From Rodentolepis nana (taxonomy: Eukaryota > Platyhelminthes > Cestoda > Cyclophyllidea > Hymenolepididae): 26,334 nt of DNA. The notes beneath the pieces were generated by a model that did no database searches, had not been told where the DNA came from, and saw only the letters and a list, made by a program, of their open reading frames with translations. The DNA lies in assembly GCA_900617975.1 (NCBI GenBank), contig UZAE01000321.1, positions 1 to 26,334 on the forward strand. The letters are read 5' to 3'. This document shows positions 9,400 to 19,234 of the stretch, piece after piece (position 1 is the stretch's first letter; each line of letters opens with the position of its first letter). Made by a program: the position numbers and the translations under genes.

Positions 9400-10900
9400 G
9401 TAACACCACATAGCACTCCTATCCTTCGCCTACAGATTTCGAAAATAATTGGTTATCCCCAACAAATTCGTCATCTGATTTATAGTACATCCATTCCATG
9501 TTTCCGAATCATCAGGTCCCTTGGAGACTTATCAGGTTAGCACTTAATTAATTACAAATGTTTATTAAATGTTCACTCATTAATGACACAGATATTAATC
9601 TTTGAAGTGTCTTTTTTTACAAATCGAGTGACTTTGTTTACGGTCGTGTAGAGAAAGTTGAAAATTAGCTGTTTTTTATTATTTTAGGCCCTGTTCAAAT
9701 TAAATAAAAATACTCCACTCAGTACTCCGAGTACTACAATCTCCATCTCCTTCAACCGTCCCATCCAGATACCTTCTCCATCCACACACGACTGCTTCTG
9801 TTAACTTCCTTCTTCAACTCCTCAACCGCACTCTACTTTTATGGTCCTCACTGTGTCTTACTAGGTCTTTCCACTTTTAAGCACTGCTCCCAGTATTCCC
9901 TTCTTATTCTGCACATTCCAAGTAACTTTTGTATTCATAGAAGGAACCATCTCGAAGTCCTTCAATTCCCTCTGACTTATTTTTCATTCCTCTACGCTGT
10001 CACTTTGACTCTTAGTGGTCCACTCAAAGTACTTTATCCCCCACTGCCCTCTTGACTTTGGGATGTCTCACTTTAAAGATGTTCTTTTTGACACACACAA
10101 CGAAAGGACTTATTGTCACCCGATTACGTTCAGAATGAACTCCAAAGATGGACTTTGAAAACTGATTGGCATCTATGCACCTAGAATGCTCCAACCATAG
10201 TTCAAACTTCAAACCACTCAATCTTCAAGTCTCCCAATTACGAGCACATACTGGAACGTCCACTTTTCCACACTTTTAAGGTGAAATAGGGTAGATTGTT
10301 GCTAGTCTATTTGAATAACACGTCAAGCATTCGAGTTATAGTTATAGTAAAAAAGTATCAATAAAGTTGACTTCTATTACTTCACCCTACTGCAACTACG
10401 CGATGTATTAAAATCTAGTCAAAATGCATACACTCCCAACGTATTTGCAATGTGGCTGATTGCGCAGGAGAAACTCTACTTGCACCTCAATGACACTGAG
10501 CATTAAAGTAAAATTAATTCGTCTTACACTCAACCAAATTAGAATTTTTTTCGTAGCATTTCAAAAAAACTCAATCATTGTATCACCCTAAGGTTGCGTT
10601 TATCCCTTGTATAAAGATTGCATAGAACATACTATTTAGATACTTCGATTCAACATTATCAAAATCTGAAGAAGATTAAAGACTATTTGTGAGAGAGAAG
10701 GTGCTTTAAGGTTACCCATTCTATATTCCGATTTTCTTGCTAACATGCAATTTAGTTCTGAAGGTTACATTGGCAGTAAACCTTAGACTTGTTTACATAT
10801 CCCATACCTAAGTAGGATTTATTGATTTTTTACATTATTTGGATAGATCAATATTGAAAGGCATAATATATTTTGTACAATCAAGTGGGCAGTACTATGA
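9400..10900. other. Upstream region of the poly-Asp gene, no gene seen
   Basis: Includes a pyrimidine-rich stretch at about 9715-9990 and a 65-aa minus-strand frame (10024-10221) without recognisable features. Otherwise plain AT-rich DNA. Confidence 0.5.
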
Positions 10901-10954
10901 GGAGGGAAGTTATGTAGGGATTCAAAGAGGACGTCACTATTCCTAGGAGTATTT

Positions 10955-11163
10955 CAGTTAAAAGTAGTTGAAACCCTTCCAACAAGTGGAGATTTGGTAT
11001 TTGGTCTATTGAATTCTTCTCAGGTGGAATGGTCGCAAGGACTAGATCCACCTATGTATTATCACTTCATCAATGGAGCAGACTGTTTCAATGAATTAAA
11101 AGCAACTTCTCAGGAAATTTGCCCTGCAAATGCCATTTGGCCAAACTGTATGGATGTACATTG
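10955..11163 (+). other. Unassigned open stretch, possible exon or exon remnant
   Basis: The frame is open from 10901 to a TGA at 11161-11163. From about 10970 it reads like protein: SGDLVFGLLNSSQ, then VEWSQGLDPPMYYHFINGAD and CFNELKATSQEICP up to a C-terminal CMDVH. Good 3' splice sites end at 10957 (ATTTCAG) and 11024 (TTCTTCTCAG), so a terminal exon of 46-68 codons is possible. No initiator ATG, no partner exon and no family that I recognise. It may equally be chance. Confidence 0.2.
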
Positions 11164-11169
11164 ATTCAA

Positions 11170-12150
11170 GTCTGAATCAAATATCTCTCAGAATAGACAA
11201 TCGCGGAATTACTTCAGTATGACCTTCTACCCACTTTGAGTCATTGATAAGTGATAGATGTCTGATCGAAGATGCCAAAAGGAAATTAGTGAAACTTAGA
11301 TTGGTTTAAATATCACAGTTCTATCACTATTGGCAACACTGATCGAATCACATGTACGAATAAATCTGTGAAAAAGCCTTTGCGGTCGGTCTTATGACAG
11401 ACCGGTGCGACGAGGTGAAAGCGTTGAGCCTTTTAAGCATGATCTCAAATTCAAGGTGAGTTGAATTTACTTTATTGCAAAGAGTAGTATGAGGTTGCTC
11501 CGTGAAGTTGTGCGTGGTATGGTATGTGTATTTTTATGGTTATGACGTGTACGAATTCAAATATGACTGGATTAATATCGTGGGTATACACTGAGTAAGT
11601 AAAATAGAGAGTAGTTATTGGTTAAGTCCTTTTGCCAGGGGAACTTCCATGATGTTATGACTTCTAAAAAGTGAAGTAGTTCCCCTGCAAACTGAATTCA
11701 ATGACTTTATTATCTTATCTTAGAAGGTCCATCAGATTCGCTTAATGAGGAGGGCAGCAATCAAGCGATTAAAGTTGAACTCCACATAATCGATATCAAT
11801 TATCGTCTTCAGGATTGGTTCAGTCCTTTACTTCACTATCTTGATAACCACTACAACCTTATCATCGGAATTTTTCATGGACTTAGGAAATATAGCTTTA
11901 ATATAATAAATACTTTTTCCGGTGGTCGGGAGACCTATGAGAAAGGACGTTCTCAGCTAGATTGAGTTTCCCTAGGAGAATTCGGGGCATCAAACAACTG
12001 GGAGATGGAAGTCTTGACATGCAAGAAATCCCCCCGTGGTTCTGCGATATTTATCGCAGATATCAATAACCGATTTATCGTGCCATTATACGCCTCCACC
12101 CAACGAGCGTAGTTAGCCTGAACTGTAGTTCTACTTTCAATAAAGTATGT
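11170..12150. other. Intergenic, no convincing gene
   Basis: Contains a small hairpin CGGTCT/AGACCG (11386-11403) and a 66-aa minus-strand frame at 11953-12153 that is not recognisable. Confidence 0.5.
12042..12060. repeat. Short perfect hairpin
   Basis: TCTGCGATA and TATCGCAGA (12041-12049 and 12052-12060) form a 9-bp inverted repeat with a 2-base centre. No known site is recognised. Confidence 0.6.
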
Positions 12151-12170
12151 CATTAAATGTTGAGTACTTT

Positions 12171-12473
12171 GGGGTGTGTAATAGACTTACCTCCACGTGG
12201 TGCACCCTGGGCAACGTATACTGTCTATTAATCGGCAGTTGACTTCTGACTTCAAACTACCATGACCCCATTACATTTCATATTCGAATAATTCCACAGT
12301 ATTCACCTCACCTTTTTTCTACCTTTGTGTCTGTCTCTTTTACGTCTGTGAATCATTATTCTGTCCCCCTCTCCACTTTTTACCAGTTGGATGTTCCTCT
12401 TCCTTTCTGTGAAGCCCGAAGTCAACTAAAGGGCTAATGATACCTATCATAACGCCTGCCATTTGAAATAAAT
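12171..12473 (+). mobile_element. Family A SINE-like element, copy 5 (youngest looking)
   Basis: Bounded by a perfect 16-bp direct repeat AAATGTTGAGTACTTT at 12155-12170 and 12474-12489, the clearest target-site duplication in the window. The element is about 303 bp and ends in an AAAT-type tail; relative to copy 1 it lacks a short internal piece near 12222. Confidence 0.85.
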
Positions 12474-12489
12474 AAATGTTGAGTACTTT

Positions 12490-12929
12490 ATCATATTACT
12501 TAATAATCATCCACTCAGCAGGTGATGGGGGGGGGGAATGTTTCCATTAGAGAGCCTCTAATCTCTGCCCATCTATTGGTCTGAGTTACTACGATGTTCA
12601 TAACTATTCAAGTCTTAAAAATAATAGCTGGTGTCGTCACATCCATCTTTAAGTTGACACATTGACACCGCTTTCGACAATTAGGTTCAGAAAGGAGCTA
12701 ATTATTCCACACTGCAGAACGGAAAAATAGGTGAGCAATCTTACAAGCCAATAGTAAAGAAATTATTAATGAGGGGACCACCAAGGTGAAACAATAGCCT
12801 AATTTGAAGCTAAGATCCAAGAGATAATCAACGAGCCACATGTTGCTAATGAGGGCTTATTCCTCTCATTCGATTTAATCCAACATACCGCGATGTCCTT
12901 TCATTCTACCTCGCTTTCTTTAATAGATC
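12490..12929. other. Intergenic, no gene seen
   Basis: Between family A copy 5 and the 3' end of the uL14m gene. Holds a 10-G run at 12527-12536. Confidence 0.55.
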
Positions 12930-12935
12930 TTTATT
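12930..12935 (-). terminator. Candidate poly(A) signal for the uL14m gene
   Basis: AATAAA on the minus strand (TTTATT on plus) lies about 107 nt after the stop codon at 13042. Confidence 0.4.
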
Positions 12936-13041
12936 TAATTCTCAAAAAGGGAAAGTATTAAGTTGGGCAAGGTAAAAGTAAATCTACTTAAGAATACAAA
13001 TTTCAATGTATATTTACAATCTACTTGTAATTTATAAGTAG

Positions 13042-13503
13042 CTACACAAATGAGGTTGCAATGGAGAGAATTTTCGTAATATCTGTGGTTGACTGAAGCG
13101 ATCGGAGTTTAGCAGGAATAGGGACGAGAATTCGTGTCCCAAGTGGATTACCCTCTTCATCGATGAGGACAGCATTGTTAGACTCAAAACGCGGCCAACC
13201 GGTTTTTGCTGGCATTCGACATCCCACTACCCAGGCCTTCTTCTTAAGTCCATTCACAGCCAAGAGTACGCGATCACCTGTCATTCCACGATTTCTGCGA
13301 TTATACACACCAATAACCATCGGCTTCCTCTTTGAGGTTGTATTCGTGCCAATTTGAAGGAAAGCTTTCACATCTTTAATCTCATCACCGCTGGTCTTCG
13401 TTGGAGCTTCTTGCGGACCCGCTTTGAGGCCACCCTTTTTCACCGCAACTTTCTTTTGTTCCGGTGCTATACTGCTGAATTGACTGTTATCCACTATACG
13501 CAT
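13042..13503 (-). CDS. MRPL14: Mitochondrial large-subunit ribosomal protein uL14m
   Basis: The 153-aa frame matches uL14m. It begins MRIVDNS (human RVVDNS). The core follows: VIGVYNRRNRGMTGDRVLLAVNGLKKKAWVVG, PRFESNNAVLIDEEGNPLGTRILVPIP and the C-terminal ILSIATSFV. uL14 lies on the large-subunit interface of the mitoribosome. Compared with human MRPL14 there is an insertion of some 35-40 residues, rich in Lys, Gly, Pro and Ser, between VDNS and the core. No transit peptide is present from this ATG. The frame stays open upstream (…FIAPQTRM, resembling the residues before VRVVDNS in other animals) to a TGA, without another ATG. Good 3' splice sites end at 13510 and 13525, both in phase, so a leader exon or trans-spliced leader probably adds the true N-terminus. 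Confidence 0.9.
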   Translation of the reverse strand: MRIVDNSQFSSIAPEQKKVAVKKGGLKAGPQEAPTKTSGDEIKDVKAFLQIGTNTTSKRKPMVIGVYNRRNRGMTGDRVLLAVNGLKKKAWVVGCRMPAKTGWPRFESNNAVLIDEEGNPLGTRILVPIPAKLRSLQSTTDITKILSIATSFV

Positions 13504-13529
13504 TCTTGTCTGAGGAGCAATGAACTGTC

Positions 13530-14461
13530 GAAAGACTGTTGTGCTTAAAATGCAAACGAAAAGTATACTTAATCAGGTGGACACTGCTTTACATTATTCA
13601 GTAGGTCCGATCTCTTTAAGTTAGCCTAACAGGTAACCGTTTCAAATATTTTAGGGGGGAACTCGATCGAAATTCGCAAGCACTGAATTATCAATTGCAG
13701 GAATTCTACGCTCGAAAATCACCTTCAAGTGCTTATAACGCATCCAACTTAGCCGAATGTCGACTGCACTGCAAGTTCTCGTACTGGGATTGCAACTTAA
13801 TACAAATATGGCAACGTGGGCGTAATGAAATAGCTCAAATTACACACACACGCACACACATGCACAAACACTTTTTACCAAATCAAAAATGGATGAGAAT
13901 TCGATCAGCGTTTAATACGACTAACTTGAGATGTCCATAGAGTTGAATGACTCAACTCAATTCCAGGGTCATTTCACGGAGTTACAAGATAAACAAATTA
14001 GAATTAGGGAGACAATGAAAATATGGCAACAATCAAGGAACTGAATAAAATTAATTTTAGAAGACAACAACAAAATAGCCGACATGTAAGCGACTATCGA
14101 CTTTATCTTGCTCCTAAATTGACTGCGACAAAGTGCGCAACTTAGAAGGCTTCACTAAACAGTAAAATAATGAAAACATTAATGGTTGATTCTTTTAGAG
14201 ATTAAATTTGGAGACTTACAATAGAATCTCATTTCCATTAATTAGTGTAGGTAGTATAGCATTTCAATTACAAGCCCAAATAATGGTAACTAAATTACTT
14301 ACCTAATTGATCGTAATTCAATATTGCATAACGGTGGAAGTGTGCGAGCTAGAAAGGACATGTTCTGGAAATGAAGCAAAACAAGATTTCAAGCAAAATT
14401 GTAGAAGTACAAATTGGAAAATGCTAAACGAAGGGAAAATGCAACGTATGTGTACAAATGA
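13530..14461. other. Gap between uL14m and mS40, no further gene seen
   Basis: Holds the CA microsatellite. A 5' leader exon of uL14m could lie here, but no ATG plus donor pair is convincing. Confidence 0.5.
13842..13871. repeat. CA microsatellite
   Basis: An interrupted (AC)n run with two single-base breaks, in the gap between the two mitoribosomal genes. Confidence 0.85.
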
Positions 14462-14467
14462 TTTATT
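14462..14467 (-). terminator. Candidate poly(A) signal for mS40
   Basis: AATAAA on the minus strand starts only about 6 nt after the TAG stop, implying a 3' UTR of a few tens of nt. Confidence 0.45.
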
Positions 14468-14472
14468 AGAGA

Positions 14473-15592
14473 CTAATTATTGTCAAGGAGGAGGGACTTA
14501 GAACGACGTCTCCTGAGCTGAAGTTTTCGATAAGCTTCTTCCATCTGGTATCTGTTCGGCATTTTTGGTCGTTCGATTTCTTCAGTTGGTGGTTCTGCGG
14601 CAACTTCTTCAATGTGTGGAATGAGAGCTGATTCCCGGAGAAGCCGAGAGATTGCGGGAGGAAGATTAGTCAATGAGCGCGCAGCCTCTTTATAGATGTC
14701 ATCTAGAGGTTCTAATTGACCGCCTGAACCTGAAGCCTTAACAACGTTACTAGCCAACTGTCGAAGTTCTTCATGGCTCAATTTATCACCGTAGTATTCA
14801 GTGTAATCGAAAAGTCGAAACGGCAAACGCATTTGAATCGTTCCCATATCCCTAGCCATTTCAATAGCCAATAGAAGAGCCTTGTGCTGAACTGCACAGA
14901 GTCCTATTTAAGCGGAAAACATTGCAACTATGGAAAAGGTAGGGACCTTTTTTAAATTTAAAGAAAGGATTCTACCTGTAATTTTCGGTTCCAAAATATC
15001 AGCAGAAAGCGGATGTAGGAATTGTTTGAGAAGTTCAACATTCTATTCAAAATACGTGATTATGAACAATGACAACAAAACCTACCTTGTGATCAATAAC
15101 TAAATATTCATCTCGGCATATTGGGCAAGGATTAGACGTAATCAGTGCATGGCCTCTCTACAAAAACAAAATTTTATTATTTTCGAGAAATAAAGAATTT
15201 CCACTATCAAAAACAATGACAGAGTATGACTGAAATTCACATACGGTACATGATTTTCGTGGATGCTTTGGTGGAAAATGGCCCTTGTAGTTCCGTCTAT
15301 AATAAAACCAAACCGGTTTGTCACGGTAGAGTTCCCGATATTCTGGACTGGAAAGGTAATGCAAGCTTTCCTCCAAACTAACTGGTTTGTATGGTTTTCC
15401 TCGAAAATTTACACGCATGGGAAGGTCCTCAACAGGAACACCCTGTTTCATTGCAGCTCTGTAAGCGACAGCTGTCGGTTCAACATATGTCGGGGTGGAA
15501 GCAAAAAATTTTGGAGTGCATGCTAAAATCTTTTCTAATTGATAAAACTTTAGTAATCTAAGTGGGGCGATGGCCGATTTAACAGTGAACAT
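14473..15592 (-). CDS. MRPS18B: Mitochondrial small-subunit ribosomal protein mS40 (S18B), four exons
   Basis: Exons on the minus strand: 15592-15245, 15157-15086, 15042-14976 and 14903-14473; introns are 87, 43 and 72 nt, all GT-AG. The joined product is 305 aa. The start chosen is the ATG at 15592 (MFTVKSAIAPLRLLKFYQ), a good mitochondrial presequence; in-frame ATGs at 15676, 15670 and 15661 would add up to 28 residues. Family landmarks: YLSSPEYRELYRDKPVWFYYRRN with KGHFPPKHPRKSC, then NPCPICRDEYLVIDHKNVELLKQFL, then TGLCAVQHKALLLAIEMARDMG, in the order of human MRPS18B. Cys 115, 127, 130 and 165 form the probable metal site of the S18 family. The C-terminal part (after about residue 190) is divergent and ends in an Arg-rich stretch. 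The protein is a component of the mitoribosomal small subunit. Confidence 0.92.
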
Positions 15593-15679
15593 ATTTACAA
15601 CACGCGACGCGAAATAGGCTATCCAATAATTATGCAGTTGGAAATGATTAAGTGGCAGCATATTTTCCATTATCATATG

Positions 15680-18600
15680 TATTACCGTAAATGGCGAGCA
15701 TTTATTCCATAAGGGAAAATTTATTTATTCATCAGATTTAAAGTTCAAAATGAACACCGTTTAGCTAAATATGTTTACTTTTTCTATCGCTTTAACCCTC
15801 TAATTCTGTTAGAAATGTGGTCATAACTTCTAAGATTTTAGCATAATAAGTTCTAAAATTTTTCATTACATCCAGTCATGTTATATAAGGCTTAATACTT
15901 TATCTTTATTCGTTTAATTATGAGGCACGTTATTTTTAACTTGTCGCAAAACAGCTATAAATTTCAAACGGTTTGGTCGCACGACTTTTAGTATTCCTGT
16001 TTTAATTTCAGAACAGAAAGTATCTGAAAACATTGAATATGAAAATAGTCAACGAATATGAGAAATGTGGAAAGGATCAGGAATGATCATATGCTCATCA
16101 GAACACCATGGGACTCAATTTACTTCAGTTTTGCACAAAAACTATTTTCCCAATTCCCTTTGAATCCTAGTTAGCATATAATATTTTTATTTCATAATTT
16201 CATGACTTACCTTCAGAATACGTAATTAAAACTAAATCGTGATATCCTTATTATGTTTGCAAGAAGATTCTGTTCTCTAAATGTTCGATTAATTTAGGCA
16301 ATATAGTTATGCGAACCGGGAATAGAAAAAATAATTGAAATCATTAGAGCAGAAAATTAATTTGGTTTATACGAAATTATTTCATTTTTATACGTCAGTC
16401 AAGCCTATCAGCACCTCGATGTGATGACTCGTATCTGCTTAGAAACCCATATTCAAATATTCACAAAGAGCCGGACCACCCGTGGACACCACAGACGAAA
16501 TCACATCATCCGCGGTTGTTGAGTGAGACCCGCTGGGTAAAACAAATTAAATAAGTAACTTCTTTGCTCAGGTTAAAATGTTATTTAAAATAGAATGCTG
16601 CTTTTATCAATGAAAATCTAATGTAGTTATCAATCAGTTGGGATATCTTAACAGCACATGAGCAACCTGACTTATTCAAACTATTCTATTGGTATGATAA
16701 TGTTATTACCTTGGCTTAAAAGAACTCAACTTAAGTGATTTTTCATTCAGAAATTTGTAGAGGAATATTATTTGACAAAATTGAATGGCTTTTTACCTTA
16801 TTGCTATTTTTGATTTGAGTCTTTCAAATGAAATTTTAAAAACTCTTCCAAATTGGCCATTTTAAAATGATATGTCATTTATTCTAACTTGATCGGATTC
16901 TTTTTGACAAATGCGACACTTCATAAAAGAATTCTAACTTGTGAATTTCGTAAAGGAACTTGTTCGTAACCATATACCTTATTAAGAATAAAAAGTTTAG
17001 AGAAGAGTAAATCATATTCACAATGCCTGTGTTCATTTTCTTGAAGACCAGATCAATTATCAGTTCTAATAAATTCAATCTGCCACTTCATACGTGACTT
17101 TTCCTGCATTGAAAAGTCAAGTTTCAACAATCCGCCTTCTTTAAGCATCCATTTCGGACCTCAAGTATGTGTATAGATATAATTCATTCATAACAATAGT
17201 CAGAAAATAGCAGTAGTTTTAGAGGAGTAGTAAAACTTGAGGTTTTTACGGATTGCTCCACTAGCGTACCATGACTTATGCTCAGTAACCTGTATGACAT
17301 GATCTCCTAGTTTAGAGTGGCTCCCTGGATTAACTAAGCTTCCTTGACGATATAGAGGAAGGAAGCTTACCAAGTGGAAAACGTTTATTTGGGATGCGTG
17401 CAAGTGGCATGTATTCATCCTGCAGTTTGAAGGCAACAAGTTTTCGTGCGGCCTATAGATGTTTTTAAATGCCCTCTACAACTTGTCGTACGATAAATAA
17501 ATAATTTCAATGGTCATTTCAGCATTAATTTTTATTACTAATCAACTGTTTCGTAGCAATGTTTTTAGATTAAGATGTTCAAAGGCCAATAATTTCTGCT
17601 GTTACCAAGGGAACTATGAAAAAGTTCTCGCTTTAAAAGTTGCGAAATACGGGAATAGGTGTTCATAGAGTGCAGACTCTTCTCTTTAAGGTGAAAATGG
17701 GAAAATCTTTATTAAATTTATGAAATGTTGTCAATTGGAAAGGGTATAATACGCTGACAAACAAATTTAATTTTAATTCTTAAACTAAACATATTTGCTC
17801 AAACTTAATCAAACCAAATGAAGGTAAATGATTACCACATTGCGCATTACAACAATTCTCACAAATTCAAAAATCGAGAAATTAATATAGTATGTCTAGA
17901 TAATATTTATAGTACAAAGGTCAGTGAAGAAAAGAATAGATCTTCGAATTCTACGATAAATTGATTCCTCTCAAATTTATTGAAAGCAGGAAACTCTTGA
18001 TATTGCAAAATATTGCATTGTTGATAAAAAGAAATTTCGCAGATCATCTTATATAAAATGAAGAATTGAAAAACAGCATAATTTCGAAATTGAGTGGGTC
18101 GAGATAGTTTTATCGAGTCTATTAGCATTTTTATTGGCAAGCGTAGTTGGCAGTTAAGCATAACGTCACTTATTCAGTAGCAGATTGCTGAGAGGTTTTT
18201 GCATTGCATACAACATATAAATGGATAGTTAAAATCACTACGATGGTTATTTAAACAGAGAATTGTTTAAATACTCTGAGAACGTTTAAATGAAATAGAT
18301 GCACTCGTTTAAAAAAAGAACAATGTCCTAATTCATATACAAGTGATATCTACGATGTGGAGTTTAATCAGATTGCATTGATTTTCCGGTAGGGGAATGG
18401 ATTTCATTTCAAAATATATGTGTTAGGGTAACAGTTAATTTACATAAAATAATATCGAAGAAGCAGAACGTGAGGTGTGAATAGTATTTATTGTGTTTGT
18501 GTGCTAATAACATATGACTTAGTCATTTAGCTATAATTTTGGAAACGCAGATCATACCGTGGCTATTGATTTACGCTGGGGTAAGAGCTCTCCGTGTTCA

Positions 18601-19180
18601 CGACTACATTTCCTAACCTAATCACCTTTACAACACATCTTCTAGACTTGTTTAGCTAAAACGAGATTGCTTGGTTCAATCATGTTAGCATTTTGTTTTC
18701 CACGTTCTCAATAAGCAAATGCCTTTAACATGAACAAGCTTTTAGACAACTAATAAACTCGGTCAATTCTTAATTAATCAAAAAAGACTAGAGAAAATTT
18801 TAATAAATTTATCGTTTTCAATCGCACAAATATCTAAAGACTTAACAATAATAAATCTACATTATATGAAAAGGCAAGTAGTTTCCAGCTGAAGTGAATG
18901 GAATTGGAATAACTTATCAAATTTCTTAATCTTAGAAGTGCAGAAGAGAAATAAAGGTTAGAATGACATATCTATCAATAATTTATGCATAAAATATACA
19001 ACCACATTAAAATATATAGTTAAGTATTAAAGAAGAAATATAATTTTTCGTTAACAACAACATTAGCTTAATATCAAACAATGCTATGTGAAATGCTAAA
19101 TGATAAATGATAATTAAAAGCGCTATATTTTTAGAAATAATAAGAATGCATAAATTTTTATCATATGAATATAGTCTATC
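15680..19180. other. Divergent intergenic region between mS40 and the MYBBP1A-like gene
   Basis: About 3.5 kb of AT-rich DNA. Short minus-strand frames (16884-17078, 17200-17439, 17907-18161) look like chance. A GC-richer patch at about 16395-16535 stands out from its surroundings but is not identified. The promoters of the two divergent genes must lie here; no TATA box is clear. Confidence 0.55.
17335..17369. repeat. 11-bp inverted repeat
   Basis: TAAGCTTCCTT at 17335-17345 pairs with AAGGAAGCTTA at 17359-17369 around a 13-nt loop. It lies in intergenic DNA inside a chance minus-strand frame. No function can be assigned. Confidence 0.6.
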
Positions 19181-19234
19181 TTGGAAAAATACAACCGTTT
19201 AACTATCTTAAGGTTTCTCGCTTATTTTGAAATT

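Noticed and set aside
11953..12153. 66-aa minus-strand frame beginning with ATG
   Set aside because: No recognisable motif and no promoter or poly(A) context. It abuts a young SINE insertion; probably chance.
13651..13743. Minus-strand mini-frame starting MRYKHLK and containing IDNS, slightly like the uL14 N-terminus
   Set aside because: Only a few residues match, and it ends in a stop after 30 codons. Treated as coincidence, although MRYKHLK followed by a GTGATT donor could in principle be a leader exon.
17200..17439. 79-aa minus-strand frame
   Set aside because: Contains the 11-bp inverted repeat. No family resemblance, no conserved start.
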